A stretch of DNA of 38,185 nt, from positions 1 to 38,185 of the forward strand of contig CAYHEK010000006.1 of NCBI GenBank assembly GCA_964355545.1. Direction: 5' to 3'. The translations under genes were made by a program, and so were the position numbers. Shown here one piece after another: positions 7,851 through 15,016 of this stretch. Position 1 is the stretch's first letter. The number at the start of each line of letters is the position of its first letter. This stretch comes from JAPLGE01 sp964355545. GTDB lineage: Bacteria; Bipolaricaulota; Bipolaricaulia; UBA7950; UBA9294. The notes under the pieces are model-generated. The model was not told the origin of the DNA. It saw only the letters and a program-made list of their open reading frames with translations, and did no database searches.

Positions 7851-8245
7851 CGCCTCTCGCGCCCCTCTTCAAGACGAGCGACCGCCTCGATCTCGATCCG
7901 TGCCCCTTTGGGGAGACCGGCGACCTGGACGCAGCTTCTGGCGGGCGGGACGCTCGGGAAGAACGCGGCGTAGGCCTCGTTCATTGCTCCGAAGTCCCCA
8001 AGGTCGGTGAGGAAGACCGTGACCTTGACGACGTCCCCCAAGGTCGCCCCGCCCGCCTCGAGGACGGCGCGGACGTTCTCCAGGGCCTGCCGCGTCGCGA
8101 CGCGGATGTCGCTCACAAGAAGCTCGCCTGTAGAAAGAAGAGGGAGTTGCCCCGAGGTGAAGACGAGCCCACCGGAGCGAATCCCCTGCGAGTACGGCCC
8201 GACCGCTTGGGGGGCCGCTTCGGTGCGGATCGCCTCTTTCCCCAT
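7847..8245 (-). CDS. ridA: RidA-family enamine/imine deaminase
   Basis: RidA proteins hydrolyse reactive enamines and imines such as 2-aminoacrylate released by PLP enzymes. The 132-residue product has the typical EAAPQAVGPYSQGI start, the FTSGQLPL strand and PPARSCVQVAGLPKGA, whose arginine is the family's substrate-carboxylate-binding residue. I choose the ATG at 8245, which overlaps the kbl stop as TGATG; GTG 8248 would add one residue. Coupling to a PLP enzyme upstream fits its protective role. Confidence 0.92.
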   Translation of the reverse strand: MGKEAIRTEAAPQAVGPYSQGIRSGGLVFTSGQLPLLSTGELLVSDIRVATRQALENVRAVLEAGGATLGDVVKVTVFLTDLGDFGAMNEAYAAFFPSVPPARSCVQVAGLPKGARIEIEAVARLEEGRERR

Positions 8246-9423
8246 CACGCGATCACCCCGAGCGACTTCCCCACCAGCGCGAACTTCTCCAGGGCGAGGG
8301 TGAGGTCCTTCTTCGAGTGGGCAGCGGAGAGCATGACGCGGATGCGCGCCTTGCCGCGCGGGACGGTGGGAAAGGCGATCGCCGTCGCGAAGACCCCCTC
8401 CGCGAACAGGCGCTTGGAGAAGTCCCAGGCCGTCTTCGCCTCGCCGAGCATCACCGGCGTGATCGGGGTCTCGCTATGACCGATGTCGAACCCCAAGCCC
8501 TTCATCTGTGACTTGAAGTAGGAGGTGTTCTCCCAGAGCTTCCGCACAGGCTCGTCGGTCTCCTCGAGGATCTCGATCGCCGCGATGCAGGCGGCGACGT
8601 CCGGCGGCGTCGCCGCGGAGGAGAAGAGGAACGGCCGCGCCTGCTGGCGCAGGTACTCCACGACCTTCGCGCTCGCGGCGATGTAGCCGCCCATCACCCC
8701 GAACGCCTTGGACATCGTCCCGGCCTCGATGTCCACCCGGCCGTGCAGCCCGAAGTGGTCGACGATCCCGCGGCCGTGGCTCCCCAGGACCCCCTCCCCG
8801 TGCGCGTCGTCGACCATGACGAGGGCTCCGTACTCCTCCGCCGCCTCCACGATCGCGGGAAGCGGGGCGAGGTCCCCATCCATGGAGAAGACGCCGTCCG
8901 TGACGACGAGCTTCTTTGGGATCGCCTGGTGCTCCTCAAGGAGCGCCCGCAGGGCGTCCACGTCGCGGTGAGGGAAGATGACGCGCTTGGCCTTGGTGAG
9001 GCGGCAGCCGTCGATGATCGAGGCGTGGTTCAGCTCGTCGGTGAAGATGACGTCCTCGCCCCCCATGAGGAGAGGGATTGTCGCCAGGTTCGTGTTCAGG
9101 CCCGACTGCACGGAGAGGGCGGCCTCGGTCCCCTTGAAGTGGGCGACCTTCCTTTCGAGCTCAAGGTGCAATGTCATCGTTCCGGCGATCGAGCGGACGG
9201 CGGCCGGCCCGACCCCGTAGCGGTCGATCGCGTCCTTCGCCGCCGTAGCGAGGCGCTCGTCGTTCGCGAAACCGAGGTAGTTGTTCGAGCACAGGTTCAA
9301 CACCCGTTTCCCATCGATCACCACCCACGCCCCGACCGAGCTTTCGACCGTGCGGATCGTGTTGTACAGGCCCTGCTCCTTGAGCCCTTGAAGCGCCTGC
9401 TCGATGAAGTCGTACTTTCCCAT
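8245..9423 (-). CDS. kbl: Glycine C-acetyltransferase (2-amino-3-ketobutyrate CoA ligase)
   Basis: This PLP enzyme of the alpha-oxoamine synthase family cleaves 2-amino-3-oxobutyrate with CoA to glycine and acetyl-CoA. The 392-residue protein has LCSNNYLGF (43-52), TDELNHASIIDG, TDGVFSMDGD, VDDAHGEGVLG (PLP ring contacts near Asp205/His208) and TMSKAFG with the Schiff-base lysine at Lys239. Other family members (KAS, BioF, ALAS) look alike; the divergent SDR threonine dehydrogenase makes Kbl the best reading. AGGAGG precedes the ATG. It heads a three-gene operon. Confidence 0.93.
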   Translation of the reverse strand: MGKYDFIEQALQGLKEQGLYNTIRTVESSVGAWVVIDGKRVLNLCSNNYLGFANDERLATAAKDAIDRYGVGPAAVRSIAGTMTLHLELERKVAHFKGTEAALSVQSGLNTNLATIPLLMGGEDVIFTDELNHASIIDGCRLTKAKRVIFPHRDVDALRALLEEHQAIPKKLVVTDGVFSMDGDLAPLPAIVEAAEEYGALVMVDDAHGEGVLGSHGRGIVDHFGLHGRVDIEAGTMSKAFGVMGGYIAASAKVVEYLRQQARPFLFSSAATPPDVAACIAAIEILEETDEPVRKLWENTSYFKSQMKGLGFDIGHSETPITPVMLGEAKTAWDFSKRLFAEGVFATAIAFPTVPRGKARIRVMLSAAHSKKDLTLALEKFALVGKSLGVIA

Positions 9424-9484
9424 CCCCTTCCTCCTCTTGGCCGCAACGTCCTCTCCTCGGGCGCCCTGCGTGGCCTTGGCCTCG

Positions 9485-9513
9485 ATTGTATCCTCTGATT
9501 CTCTTCGAGGAAA
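9485..9513 (-). promoter_or_regulatory. Probable promoter of the kbl operon
   Basis: TACAAT (9490-9485) on the minus strand, with TTTCCT (9513-9508) at 17-nt spacing as a weak -35. The leader to the ATG at 9423 would be about 55 nt. It is arranged back to back with the tdh promoter. Confidence 0.5.
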
Positions 9514-9540
9514 CCGTGAAGGGGTCCCCTGCGTCGCGCT

Positions 9541-9569
9541 TTGTCGCGTGGAGCGACCTTCCGTACAAT
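9541..9569 (+). promoter_or_regulatory. Sigma-70 promoter for the threonine dehydrogenase gene
   Basis: TTGTCG (9541-9546), 17-nt spacer, TACAAT (9564-9569). The predicted leader to GTG 9604 is about 28 nt and contains AAAGGGGGG as ribosome binding site. Confidence 0.7.
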
Positions 9570-9603
9570 CGCGTCCTCGAACCGCAAGAAAGGGGGGAAC
9601 AGG

Positions 9604-10578
9604 GTGGCGAAAACGACGCAGAGGATCCTCGTGACGGGGGCGGTGGGCCAGATCGGATCGGAACTCGTAGGGGCGCTACGCGAGCGCTACGGACGAGAAA
9701 ACGTGGTCGCCGCCGGCCACCGGACCAAGCCAAGCCCCACGCTGCGGGAGGGCGGCCCGTTCGTGACGGTCGACGTGACGGCGAAGGACGAGATCGAGGA
9801 GGCCGTTTCGCGCTACGCGATCGACACGGTCTACCACATGGCGGCGATCCTCTCCGCCGCCGGCGAGAAGGACCCCCAGCTTGCCTGGAGGGTGAACATG
9901 AACGGACTGTACAACGTCCTCGAGGTGGCGCGAGAGCGGAGGTTAAGACAGGTTTTCGTCCCCAGTTCCATCGCCGTCTTCGGTCCGGAGACCCCGCGCG
10001 AGCGGACCCCTCAGGACACGATCCTCCGGCCGACGACGATCTACGGGGTGACCAAGGTGGCCGGCGAGCGCCTGGGCGACTACTACCACCGCCGCTTCGG
10101 GGTCGACGCGCGCGGACTTCGCTACCCCGGGATCATATCGAGCGAGACCCCGCCCGGGGGGGGGACGACCGACTACGCGGTCGAGATCTTCTACGCCGCG
10201 ATCAAGGAGCGTCGCTACACCTGCTTTGTCCGCGAGGACACGGTCCTTCCCATGATGTACATGCAAGACTGCATCAAGGCGACGATCGACCTCATGGAGG
10301 CCGACCCCTCTTTGTTTGTCCACCGCTGCGACTTCAACCTCGCCGGGACGAGCTTCTCCGCCGGAGAGCTTGCACGAGAGATCCAAAAGCACATCCCGGA
10401 GTTTGTCTGCGAGTACCGGCCCGACTCGCGGCAGGCGATCGCCGACTCCTGGCCGCGCACGATCGACGACGCCGCGGCGCGCGCTGAGTGGGGATGGAGG
10501 CCAAGCTTCGACCTTTCCTCCATGACAGCAGTAATGCTCGCTCGTCTTTCGGAGCGCAAGAGGGAAGGGACCCTCTAA
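9604..10578 (+). CDS. SDR-type L-threonine 3-dehydrogenase
   Basis: It oxidises L-threonine with NAD+ to 2-amino-3-oxobutyrate, the substrate of Kbl. The 324-residue protein (GTG 9604, chosen for AAAGGGGGG upstream) belongs to the extended short-chain dehydrogenase/epimerase family, not the zinc alcohol dehydrogenase family of E. coli Tdh. It shows the Rossmann motif TGAVGQIGSE (about 11-20), HMAAILSA, PSSIAVFGP (Ser about 122) and the catalytic YGVTK (Tyr147, Lys151). The signature LRYPGIISSETPPGGGTTDY is characteristic of SDR threonine dehydrogenases as opposed to sugar epimerases. Divergent from kbl, with which it completes the pathway, and convergent with rplQ. Confidence 0.92.
   Translation: MAKTTQRILVTGAVGQIGSELVGALRERYGRENVVAAGHRTKPSPTLREGGPFVTVDVTAKDEIEEAVSRYAIDTVYHMAAILSAAGEKDPQLAWRVNMNGLYNVLEVARERRLRQVFVPSSIAVFGPETPRERTPQDTILRPTTIYGVTKVAGERLGDYYHRRFGVDARGLRYPGIISSETPPGGGTTDYAVEIFYAAIKERRYTCFVREDTVLPMMYMQDCIKATIDLMEADPSLFVHRCDFNLAGTSFSAGELAREIQKHIPEFVCEYRPDSRQAIADSWPRTIDDAAARAEWGWRPSFDLSSMTAVMLARLSERKREGTL
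10559..10576 (+). terminator. Weak hairpin at the tdh stop codon
   Basis: AGAGGG-AAGGGA-CCCTCT forms a 6-bp stem with a 6-nt loop overlapping the end of tdh. No T-run follows on either strand, so an intrinsic terminator is doubtful. It is the only structure I see between the convergent tdh and rplQ. Confidence 0.25.
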
Positions 10579-10601
10579 GAAGAGAGGCGGCTCGGGAAGG
10601 A

Positions 10602-10952
10602 CTAGACGAGCATCAGCCGGGCCTCTTCTGCGCCGTCCCCTTGGCGCGGCCCGAGCTTTACGACGCGCGTGTACCCGCCGGGACGGTCCTTGTACCGCGG
10701 TCCGACCTCCTGGAAGAGCTTGTCGACCGTTCCCTTGTCCCTGAGACGAGAGAAGACGACCCGCCGCGCGTGCGCGTCTCCCCGCCGCGCGAGGGTGATC
10801 ACCCTCTCCGCGTAGCGCTGTCCCGCCTTGGCGCGGTCGAGCGTCGTGTCCACTTTGCTATTCTGGATCAGCCCTTTGGTGACGTTCACGAGGACGCTCT
10901 CGCGCTCGCCCTTCGTCATGCCCAGCTTCTCGACGTCCCGTCTATGCCTCAT
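10602..10952 (-). CDS. rplQ: 50S ribosomal protein L17
   Basis: L17 is a large-subunit protein near the peptide exit tunnel. The product from ATG 10952 has 116 residues and starts with the classic MRHRRDVEKLGM; TKGERESVLVNV and AKAGQRYAERVITLARRG also match. GGTGAGG 6 nt upstream selects this ATG over the in-frame GTG at 10964. It overlaps the rpoA stop by 11 nt and is the last gene of the long ribosomal run. Confidence 0.96.
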   Translation of the reverse strand: MRHRRDVEKLGMTKGERESVLVNVTKGLIQNSKVDTTLDRAKAGQRYAERVITLARRGDAHARRVVFSRLRDKGTVDKLFQEVGPRYKDRPGGYTRVVKLGPRQGDGAEEARLMLV

Positions 10953-11895
10953 GGTGAACCTCACCTTCGCCCTTGAGCGAGTAGCCGAGCTCCCGCAGTC
11001 GGTCCTCGACCTTGCTCAGGGTCTTGACCCCGAACCCGTGGATGTCCAACAGCTCCTCGCGCGGCCGGGCGAGGAGGTCGCCCAGCGTGATGATCTCCGC
11101 CTCCTGAAGGAGGTTCGCCGCGCGCTGGTCGATGTCGAGCTCGGAGAGAGGAATGGCGAGGGTGCTCTCCTCCTCTCCCTTTCCCTCCTCGGCGGCGAGG
11201 CCGAAGGGATGCTCGGCGAAGCCGCGGAAGAGGTCGAGGTGCCGCCCGAGGATCCGCGCCGCCTCGGACAGGGCCTCCTCCGGCTTGATCCCGCCGTCGG
11301 TCGAAAGCTCGAGGATTAACCGCTCGTAACCCGTCTTCCCTCCCACGCGGGTCTCCTCCACGACGAAGCTTGACTGCTTCACCGGGGAGAAGTCGGAGTC
11401 GATCGGGATGAGGGCGATCGGAGCATTCTCGAGCTTGTTCATCTCCGCTGGGCGGTAGCCGTAGCCGGTCTCGACCTCCATCTCGACTTCCAGGCTTCCC
11501 TTCGCGTTCAGAGTCGCGATGTGCAGGTCGGGGTTGATCACCTCCACCCCGGGGGGGAGCGAGATGTCCGCCGCCCGCACCTCGCACGGGCCGGTCTTCT
11601 CCAGGGCAAGGCGTTTCTCTTCCTCTCCGCGGAGGCGGAGGGCGAGGGACTTCAGGTTCAGGATGATCTCCAGGACGTCTTCCTTCACTCCCGCGATCGT
11701 GTCGTACTCGTGGTACTTGCCGGCGAAGTTCACCCGCACCACGGCCGCCCCGGGGATCGAGGACAAGAGGACCCGGCGGAGGCTGTTCCCGAGGGTGGTG
11801 CCGAACCCGCGCTCGAGCGGCTCGATCGTGATCTTGCCGTAGGTCGCCGTCAGCTCCTCGACTCGGATCTCCTTGGGGAAGACGAGCTCGTCCAT
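10942..11895 (-). CDS. rpoA: RNA polymerase alpha subunit
   Basis: Alpha assembles the polymerase and contacts upstream promoter DNA. The 317-residue protein has the N-terminal dimerisation domain (LERGFGTTLGNSLRRVLLSS at about 27-46 and PGAAV) and a complete C-terminal domain (QRAANLLQEAEIITLGDLL, then GFGVKTLSKVEDRL), joined by an acidic linker (EEGKGEEES). The start is ATG 11895, with AGGAGG 5 nt upstream. It lies 9 nt after rpsD. Confidence 0.98.
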   Translation of the reverse strand: MDELVFPKEIRVEELTATYGKITIEPLERGFGTTLGNSLRRVLLSSIPGAAVVRVNFAGKYHEYDTIAGVKEDVLEIILNLKSLALRLRGEEEKRLALEKTGPCEVRAADISLPPGVEVINPDLHIATLNAKGSLEVEMEVETGYGYRPAEMNKLENAPIALIPIDSDFSPVKQSSFVVEETRVGGKTGYERLILELSTDGGIKPEEALSEAARILGRHLDLFRGFAEHPFGLAAEEGKGEEESTLAIPLSELDIDQRAANLLQEAEIITLGDLLARPREELLDIHGFGVKTLSKVEDRLRELGYSLKGEGEVHHEA

Positions 11896-11904
11896 GCCCA
11901 CCTC

Positions 11905-12528
11905 CTAGCGGGAGTAGTACTCCACGATCAGGTTTGCGGCGATGGCATGGCCGGTCTCCTCGAGGTTCGGAGCGCCGATCACCTGGCACCTCGAGGCTTC
12001 TGCGTTCTTCTCAAGCCAACTGGGGACCTCACGGTCCTTGTTCGCCTCGAGGATCCCCTTCACTCGGCCGCGCCGTCCTTCCTTGACCTCCACGACGTCC
12101 CCTTGGCGCACGAGGATCGAGGGGATGTTGACCGCCCGCCCGTTCAGCTGGAAGTGGCCGTGCACGATGAGCTGGCGCGCCTGCCACCGCGAGGAGGCAA
12201 ACCCAACCCGGTAGACGACGTTGTCCAGTCGGCGCTCCAGGGAGGTGAGGAGCGCCTCTCCGGTCGCTCCCTTCCTTTGCTTGGCCTCCTCCACGTAGTT
12301 GCGGAACTGGCGCTCCCTGAGCCCGTAGATCCTTCTTGCCTTCTGCTTCTCCCTCAAGTGAAGGAGGTACTGGCTCCGGCGCGGGCGGTGCTTCTTTGGC
12401 CTCTCGCCCGGGGGGACGTTGTGGCGCGCGACCGCGCAGCTTGGCGTGTAGCACCGCTCCCCTTTCAGGAAGAGCTTCCCCCCCTCCCTCCGGCACTTGC
12501 GACACTTCGGACCGGTATCTCGTCCCAT
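11905..12528 (-). CDS. rpsD: 30S ribosomal protein S4 (zinc-binding form)
   Basis: S4 is a primary 16S rRNA binder. The 207-residue protein keeps the N-terminal C4 zinc site (Cys9, Cys12, Cys26, Cys31). The S4 RNA-binding domain begins at RRLDNVVYRVGF and continues through ARQLIVHGHFQLNG. The end, ANLIVEYYSR, is typical. The start overlaps the rpsK stop by one base (TAATG), which suggests translational coupling. Confidence 0.97.
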   Translation of the reverse strand: MGRDTGPKCRKCRREGGKLFLKGERCYTPSCAVARHNVPPGERPKKHRPRRSQYLLHLREKQKARRIYGLRERQFRNYVEEAKQRKGATGEALLTSLERRLDNVVYRVGFASSRWQARQLIVHGHFQLNGRAVNIPSILVRQGDVVEVKEGRRGRVKGILEANKDREVPSWLEKNAEASRCQVIGAPNLEETGHAIAANLIVEYYSR

Positions 12529-12878
12529 TATCTTGTCCCCTTCGTGCTGCTGTGGGCGACCGGCGTCACGTTCTTCACCTCGTCGACGCGGATCCCTGAC
12601 CCCTTGATTGTTTGGATGACGGATTGCCTCCCCGACCCAGTCCCGTTTACGGTCACGATCACCGAGCGGATCCCGTAGTCCTTCATCTCGCGCGTCAGGG
12701 CCTCGGCGGCAATCTGCGCGGCGTAGGGGGTTCCCTTGCGGGATCCCTTGTAACCGACGACGCCCGGGCTCTTCCAGGTGATCGGGTTCCCCTGGAGGTC
12801 GGTCAAGGTGATGATCGTGTTGTTGAACGTGGCGTGGATGTGAACCCGCGCCCGTTCCAGCTTGATGTTCTTCGCCAT
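12528..12878 (-). CDS. rpsK: 30S ribosomal protein S11 with an aberrant C-terminal tail
   Basis: S11 sits on the 30S platform by the mRNA exit and the 3' end of 16S rRNA. The 116-residue body is normal: VHIHATFNNTIITLTD (12-27), GSRKGTPYAAQIAAE and a GTGSGR version of the usual GPGPGR loop. The tail is not. Where almost all S11 proteins have PHNGCRPP(K/R)(K/R)RRV, this one reads VAHSSTKGTR and stops. I translated the other two frames across the end and none restores the usual motif, so this is divergence and not a frameshift. It sits between rpsM (2 nt) and rpsD (1-nt overlap). Confidence 0.93.
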   Translation of the reverse strand: MAKNIKLERARVHIHATFNNTIITLTDLQGNPITWKSPGVVGYKGSRKGTPYAAQIAAEALTREMKDYGIRSVIVTVNGTGSGRQSVIQTIKGSGIRVDEVKNVTPVAHSSTKGTR

Positions 12879-12880
12879 CC

Positions 12881-13246
12881 CTACCTCTTCTTCCCGGCCT
12901 TGGCGGCACGCGGCCCCTTCCAGGTTCGCGCGTTCGACCGCGTCCGCTGACCGCGGACCGGAAGCCGCCTCTTGTGGCGGATCCCGCGATAGGCGTTGAT
13001 GTCCTTGAGGCGCTGAATGCTCCCGTAGATCTGCCGGCGCAGGTCCCCCTCGACGACGTGCTGCTCCACCTCGCGCCGCAGGAGCGCCACTTCCTGTTCC
13101 GTCAGGTCCTTCACCCGCACGTCGGGGGAGACCCCAGTCTTCTCAAGGATCTCTGCGGCTCGCGACCGGCCGACCCCGAAGATGTAGGTCAGGGCAATTT
13201 CGATCCTTTTATCATTGGGCAGGTTGACCCCTGCAATGCGCGCCAT
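12881..13246 (-). CDS. rpsM: 30S ribosomal protein S13
   Basis: S13 is in the 30S head and contacts the P-site tRNA and bridge B1. The 121-residue product begins MARIAGVNLPNDKRIEIALTY, has the helix-turn-helix region GVGRSRAAEIL, and ends with the basic tail after LPVRGQRTRSNARTWKGPR. It lies 10 nt after rpmJ and 2 nt before rpsK. Confidence 0.97.
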   Translation of the reverse strand: MARIAGVNLPNDKRIEIALTYIFGVGRSRAAEILEKTGVSPDVRVKDLTEQEVALLRREVEQHVVEGDLRRQIYGSIQRLKDINAYRGIRHKRRLPVRGQRTRSNARTWKGPRAAKAGKKR

Positions 13247-13256
13247 CCCACTCCCC

Positions 13257-13370
13257 CTAGCCCTGCCGCTGCTTGTGCTTGGGGTTCCGGCAGATGATCA
13301 GGAGGCGCCCCTCCCGCCGGATGACCTTGCACTTCGGACAGATCTTCTTTACAGAACTCCGTACCTTCAT
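13257..13370 (-). CDS. rpmJ: 50S ribosomal protein L36 (zinc-binding form)
   Basis: This 37-residue protein starts MKVRSSVKKICPKC and ends PKHKQRQG. It has the zinc ligands Cys11, Cys14, Cys27 and His32 of the C+ type. It lies between infA (17 nt) and rpsM (10 nt), its normal place in the alpha operon. Confidence 0.97.
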   Translation of the reverse strand: MKVRSSVKKICPKCKVIRREGRLLIICRNPKHKQRQG

Positions 13371-13387
13371 CTTAAATCGACGCGTGG

Positions 13388-13627
13388 CTAGCTTTCTCGG
13401 TACACGATCCGGCCCTTGGTCAGGTCGTAGGGAGAGAACTCCACGATCACGCGATCGCCGGTCAGGATGCGAATGTAGTTCTTGCGGATCCGACCGGAGA
13501 TGTGACAGAGGACCACGTGGTCATTCGCGAACTTCACAAAAAACATCGAGTTCGGAAGGCTCTCGATGACCTCTCCTCGCTGGCGAATCACCTCCGCCTT
13601 CTTGCCGCGATCAACCGGTTTAGCCAC
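13388..13627 (-). CDS. infA: Translation initiation factor IF-1
   Basis: IF-1 blocks the ribosomal A site during initiation. The OB-fold is complete: RGEVIESLPNSMFFVKFAN, HISGRIRKNYIRILTGD and FSPYDLTKGRIVYRES. I prefer GTG 13627 (79 residues), with AAGGA 8 nt upstream and an 8-nt overlap with map; GTG 13642 would give 84 residues but its ribosome binding site would abut the start. Either way the N-terminus (AKPVDRGKKAEVIRQ) is longer than in the usual 72-residue IF-1. Confidence 0.94.
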   Translation of the reverse strand: MAKPVDRGKKAEVIRQRGEVIESLPNSMFFVKFANDHVVLCHISGRIRKNYIRILTGDRVIVEFSPYDLTKGRIVYRES

Positions 13628-14390
13628 TACGTCTTCCTTCACCTCCTTGGGTCAGGACGTCAGCTCCCGTCTCCGTCAACGCGACCGTGTGTTCAAAATG
13701 CGCCGCCAGCCCACCGTTTCCCGTGACGACCGTCCAGTAATCGTCCAACACTCGCGTCGGCCCAGGCTCGGTCTTCACCATGGGCTCAATCGCCAAAACC
13801 ATCCCTACGCGGAGCCGGGGGCCTCGTCCCGGCGGACCGTAGTTCGGAATCTGGGGATCCTCGTGGAGCCGTCTCCCGATCCCGTGCCCCACGTACTCCG
13901 TCACCACGTGCAGCCCTTCGCCCTCCACGTAGGAGCCAATGGCGTGCGACACGTCGGACAGGCGGTTTCTGATTGTAACGCGTTCGATCCCGCGCCACAA
14001 CCCCTGCTCCGTCACCGCGAGGAGGTGTCGCGCGGTCTCGCTCACTTCTCCCACCGGGACGGTCGTCGCCACGTCGGCGTACAGGCCGTCACGAACGAGG
14101 CCGATGTCGATCGACAAGACGTCGCCCTCCTGCAGGCGGCGTTTGGACGAGGGGATCCCGTGGACGACCTCGTCGTTGATCGAGGTACAGATCACAGCCG
14201 GATACCCACGGTAGCCCTTGAACGCAGGCTCCCCTCCGGCTTTGTGGATCAGCTTCTCCGCACGCCGGGCGAGGGAGGCCGTGTCCACCTCCGGACGAAT
14301 CTCCTCGCACAGGGAAGAAAGAACCCAGGCGAGCCTCTTCCCATTCTCCCGCATCGTCGAGATCTCGGAGGGGGTCTTGAGGGGGATCAT
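13620..14390 (-). CDS. map: Methionine aminopeptidase, type I
   Basis: It removes the initiator methionine from nascent proteins. The 256-residue protein has the pita-bread fold residues: His77 (VVHGIP), metal ligands Asp95 (SIDIG), Asp106 (ADVATT), His169 (GHGIG), Glu202 (IEPMV) and Glu233 (HFEHT). There is no N-terminal zinc-finger extension. It overlaps the adk stop as ATGA and infA by 8 nt. Confidence 0.97.
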   Translation of the reverse strand: MIPLKTPSEISTMRENGKRLAWVLSSLCEEIRPEVDTASLARRAEKLIHKAGGEPAFKGYRGYPAVICTSINDEVVHGIPSSKRRLQEGDVLSIDIGLVRDGLYADVATTVPVGEVSETARHLLAVTEQGLWRGIERVTIRNRLSDVSHAIGSYVEGEGLHVVTEYVGHGIGRRLHEDPQIPNYGPPGRGPRLRVGMVLAIEPMVKTEPGPTRVLDDYWTVVTGNGGLAAHFEHTVALTETGADVLTQGGEGRRSG

Positions 14391-15016
14391 CCGGCGAGGA
14401 GGCGAATCAGCCGATCGAGGACGTCCTCCTGTGGCCGGGACCCGTCCACCTCGCGGAGGAGCTTCCTCGTCCGATAGAAGGCGACAAGGGGGACGGTCGC
14501 CTCCATGTACACATCGTAGCGATTCTCGATGACCTCGGCGCGATCGTCGTCGCGCTGGAAGAGTTCCCCTCCGCACGCGTTGCACCGGGAGTCGACCTTG
14601 GGCGGGTCGAAGAGGAGGTTGTGGATCTTCCCGCAGCGACGGCAGACGCGCCGCGCGGAGAGGCGGCGGATCACCTCCTCGCGCGCAAGGGCGATGTTCA
14701 CCACGAGGTCGAGCGGGGTGATCGCGGCGAGGGCCTCGGCCTGAGCGACCGTGCGCGGGAAGCCGTCCAGGATGAAGCCGTCCGACCGGCCGATCCACTC
14801 GCGGGTCATGTCGATAACGAGTCCGTCCGGAACGAGCTCTCCACGGTCCATGTACCCCTTCGCCCGCCGGCCGAGCTCCGTCCTGTGCGCCACCTCATCG
14901 CGGAGGATATCGCCGGTCGAGAGGTGAACGAGGCCGGTCCTCTCCGCAAGGAGCTTGGCCTGGGTCCCCTTCCCCGCACCGGGGGGGCCGAGGAGGACGA
15001 TCCGCCGGGAAGGCAT
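14387..15016 (-). CDS. adk: Adenylate kinase, long form with zinc LID
   Basis: It interconverts ATP + AMP and 2 ADP. The 209-residue protein has the P-loop GPPGAGKGT (10-18), AMP-binding LSTGDILRDEV, DGFPRT and a LID domain with four cysteines (Cys125, Cys128, Cys145, Cys148) that form a structural zinc site. The start is ATG 15016, with AGGAGG 5 nt upstream; it overlaps the secY stop as TGATG. Confidence 0.97.
   Translation of the reverse strand: MPSRRIVLLGPPGAGKGTQAKLLAERTGLVHLSTGDILRDEVAHRTELGRRAKGYMDRGELVPDGLVIDMTREWIGRSDGFILDGFPRTVAQAEALAAITPLDLVVNIALAREEVIRRLSARRVCRRCGKIHNLLFDPPKVDSRCNACGGELFQRDDDRAEVIENRYDVYMEATVPLVAFYRTRKLLREVDGSRPQEDVLDRLIRLLAG

Noticed and set aside
5493..7973. Very long plus-strand open frame (826 codons) across the P-loop and dipeptidase genes
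   Set aside because: The translation is mostly R/P/G/D in low-complexity order and spans two real genes on opposite strands. High GC keeps stop codons rare in this frame.
12528..12570. Frameshift explanation for the odd S11 tail
   Set aside because: Both other frames across the end were translated and neither gives HNGCRPP. The stop also makes a normal TAATG junction with rpsD.
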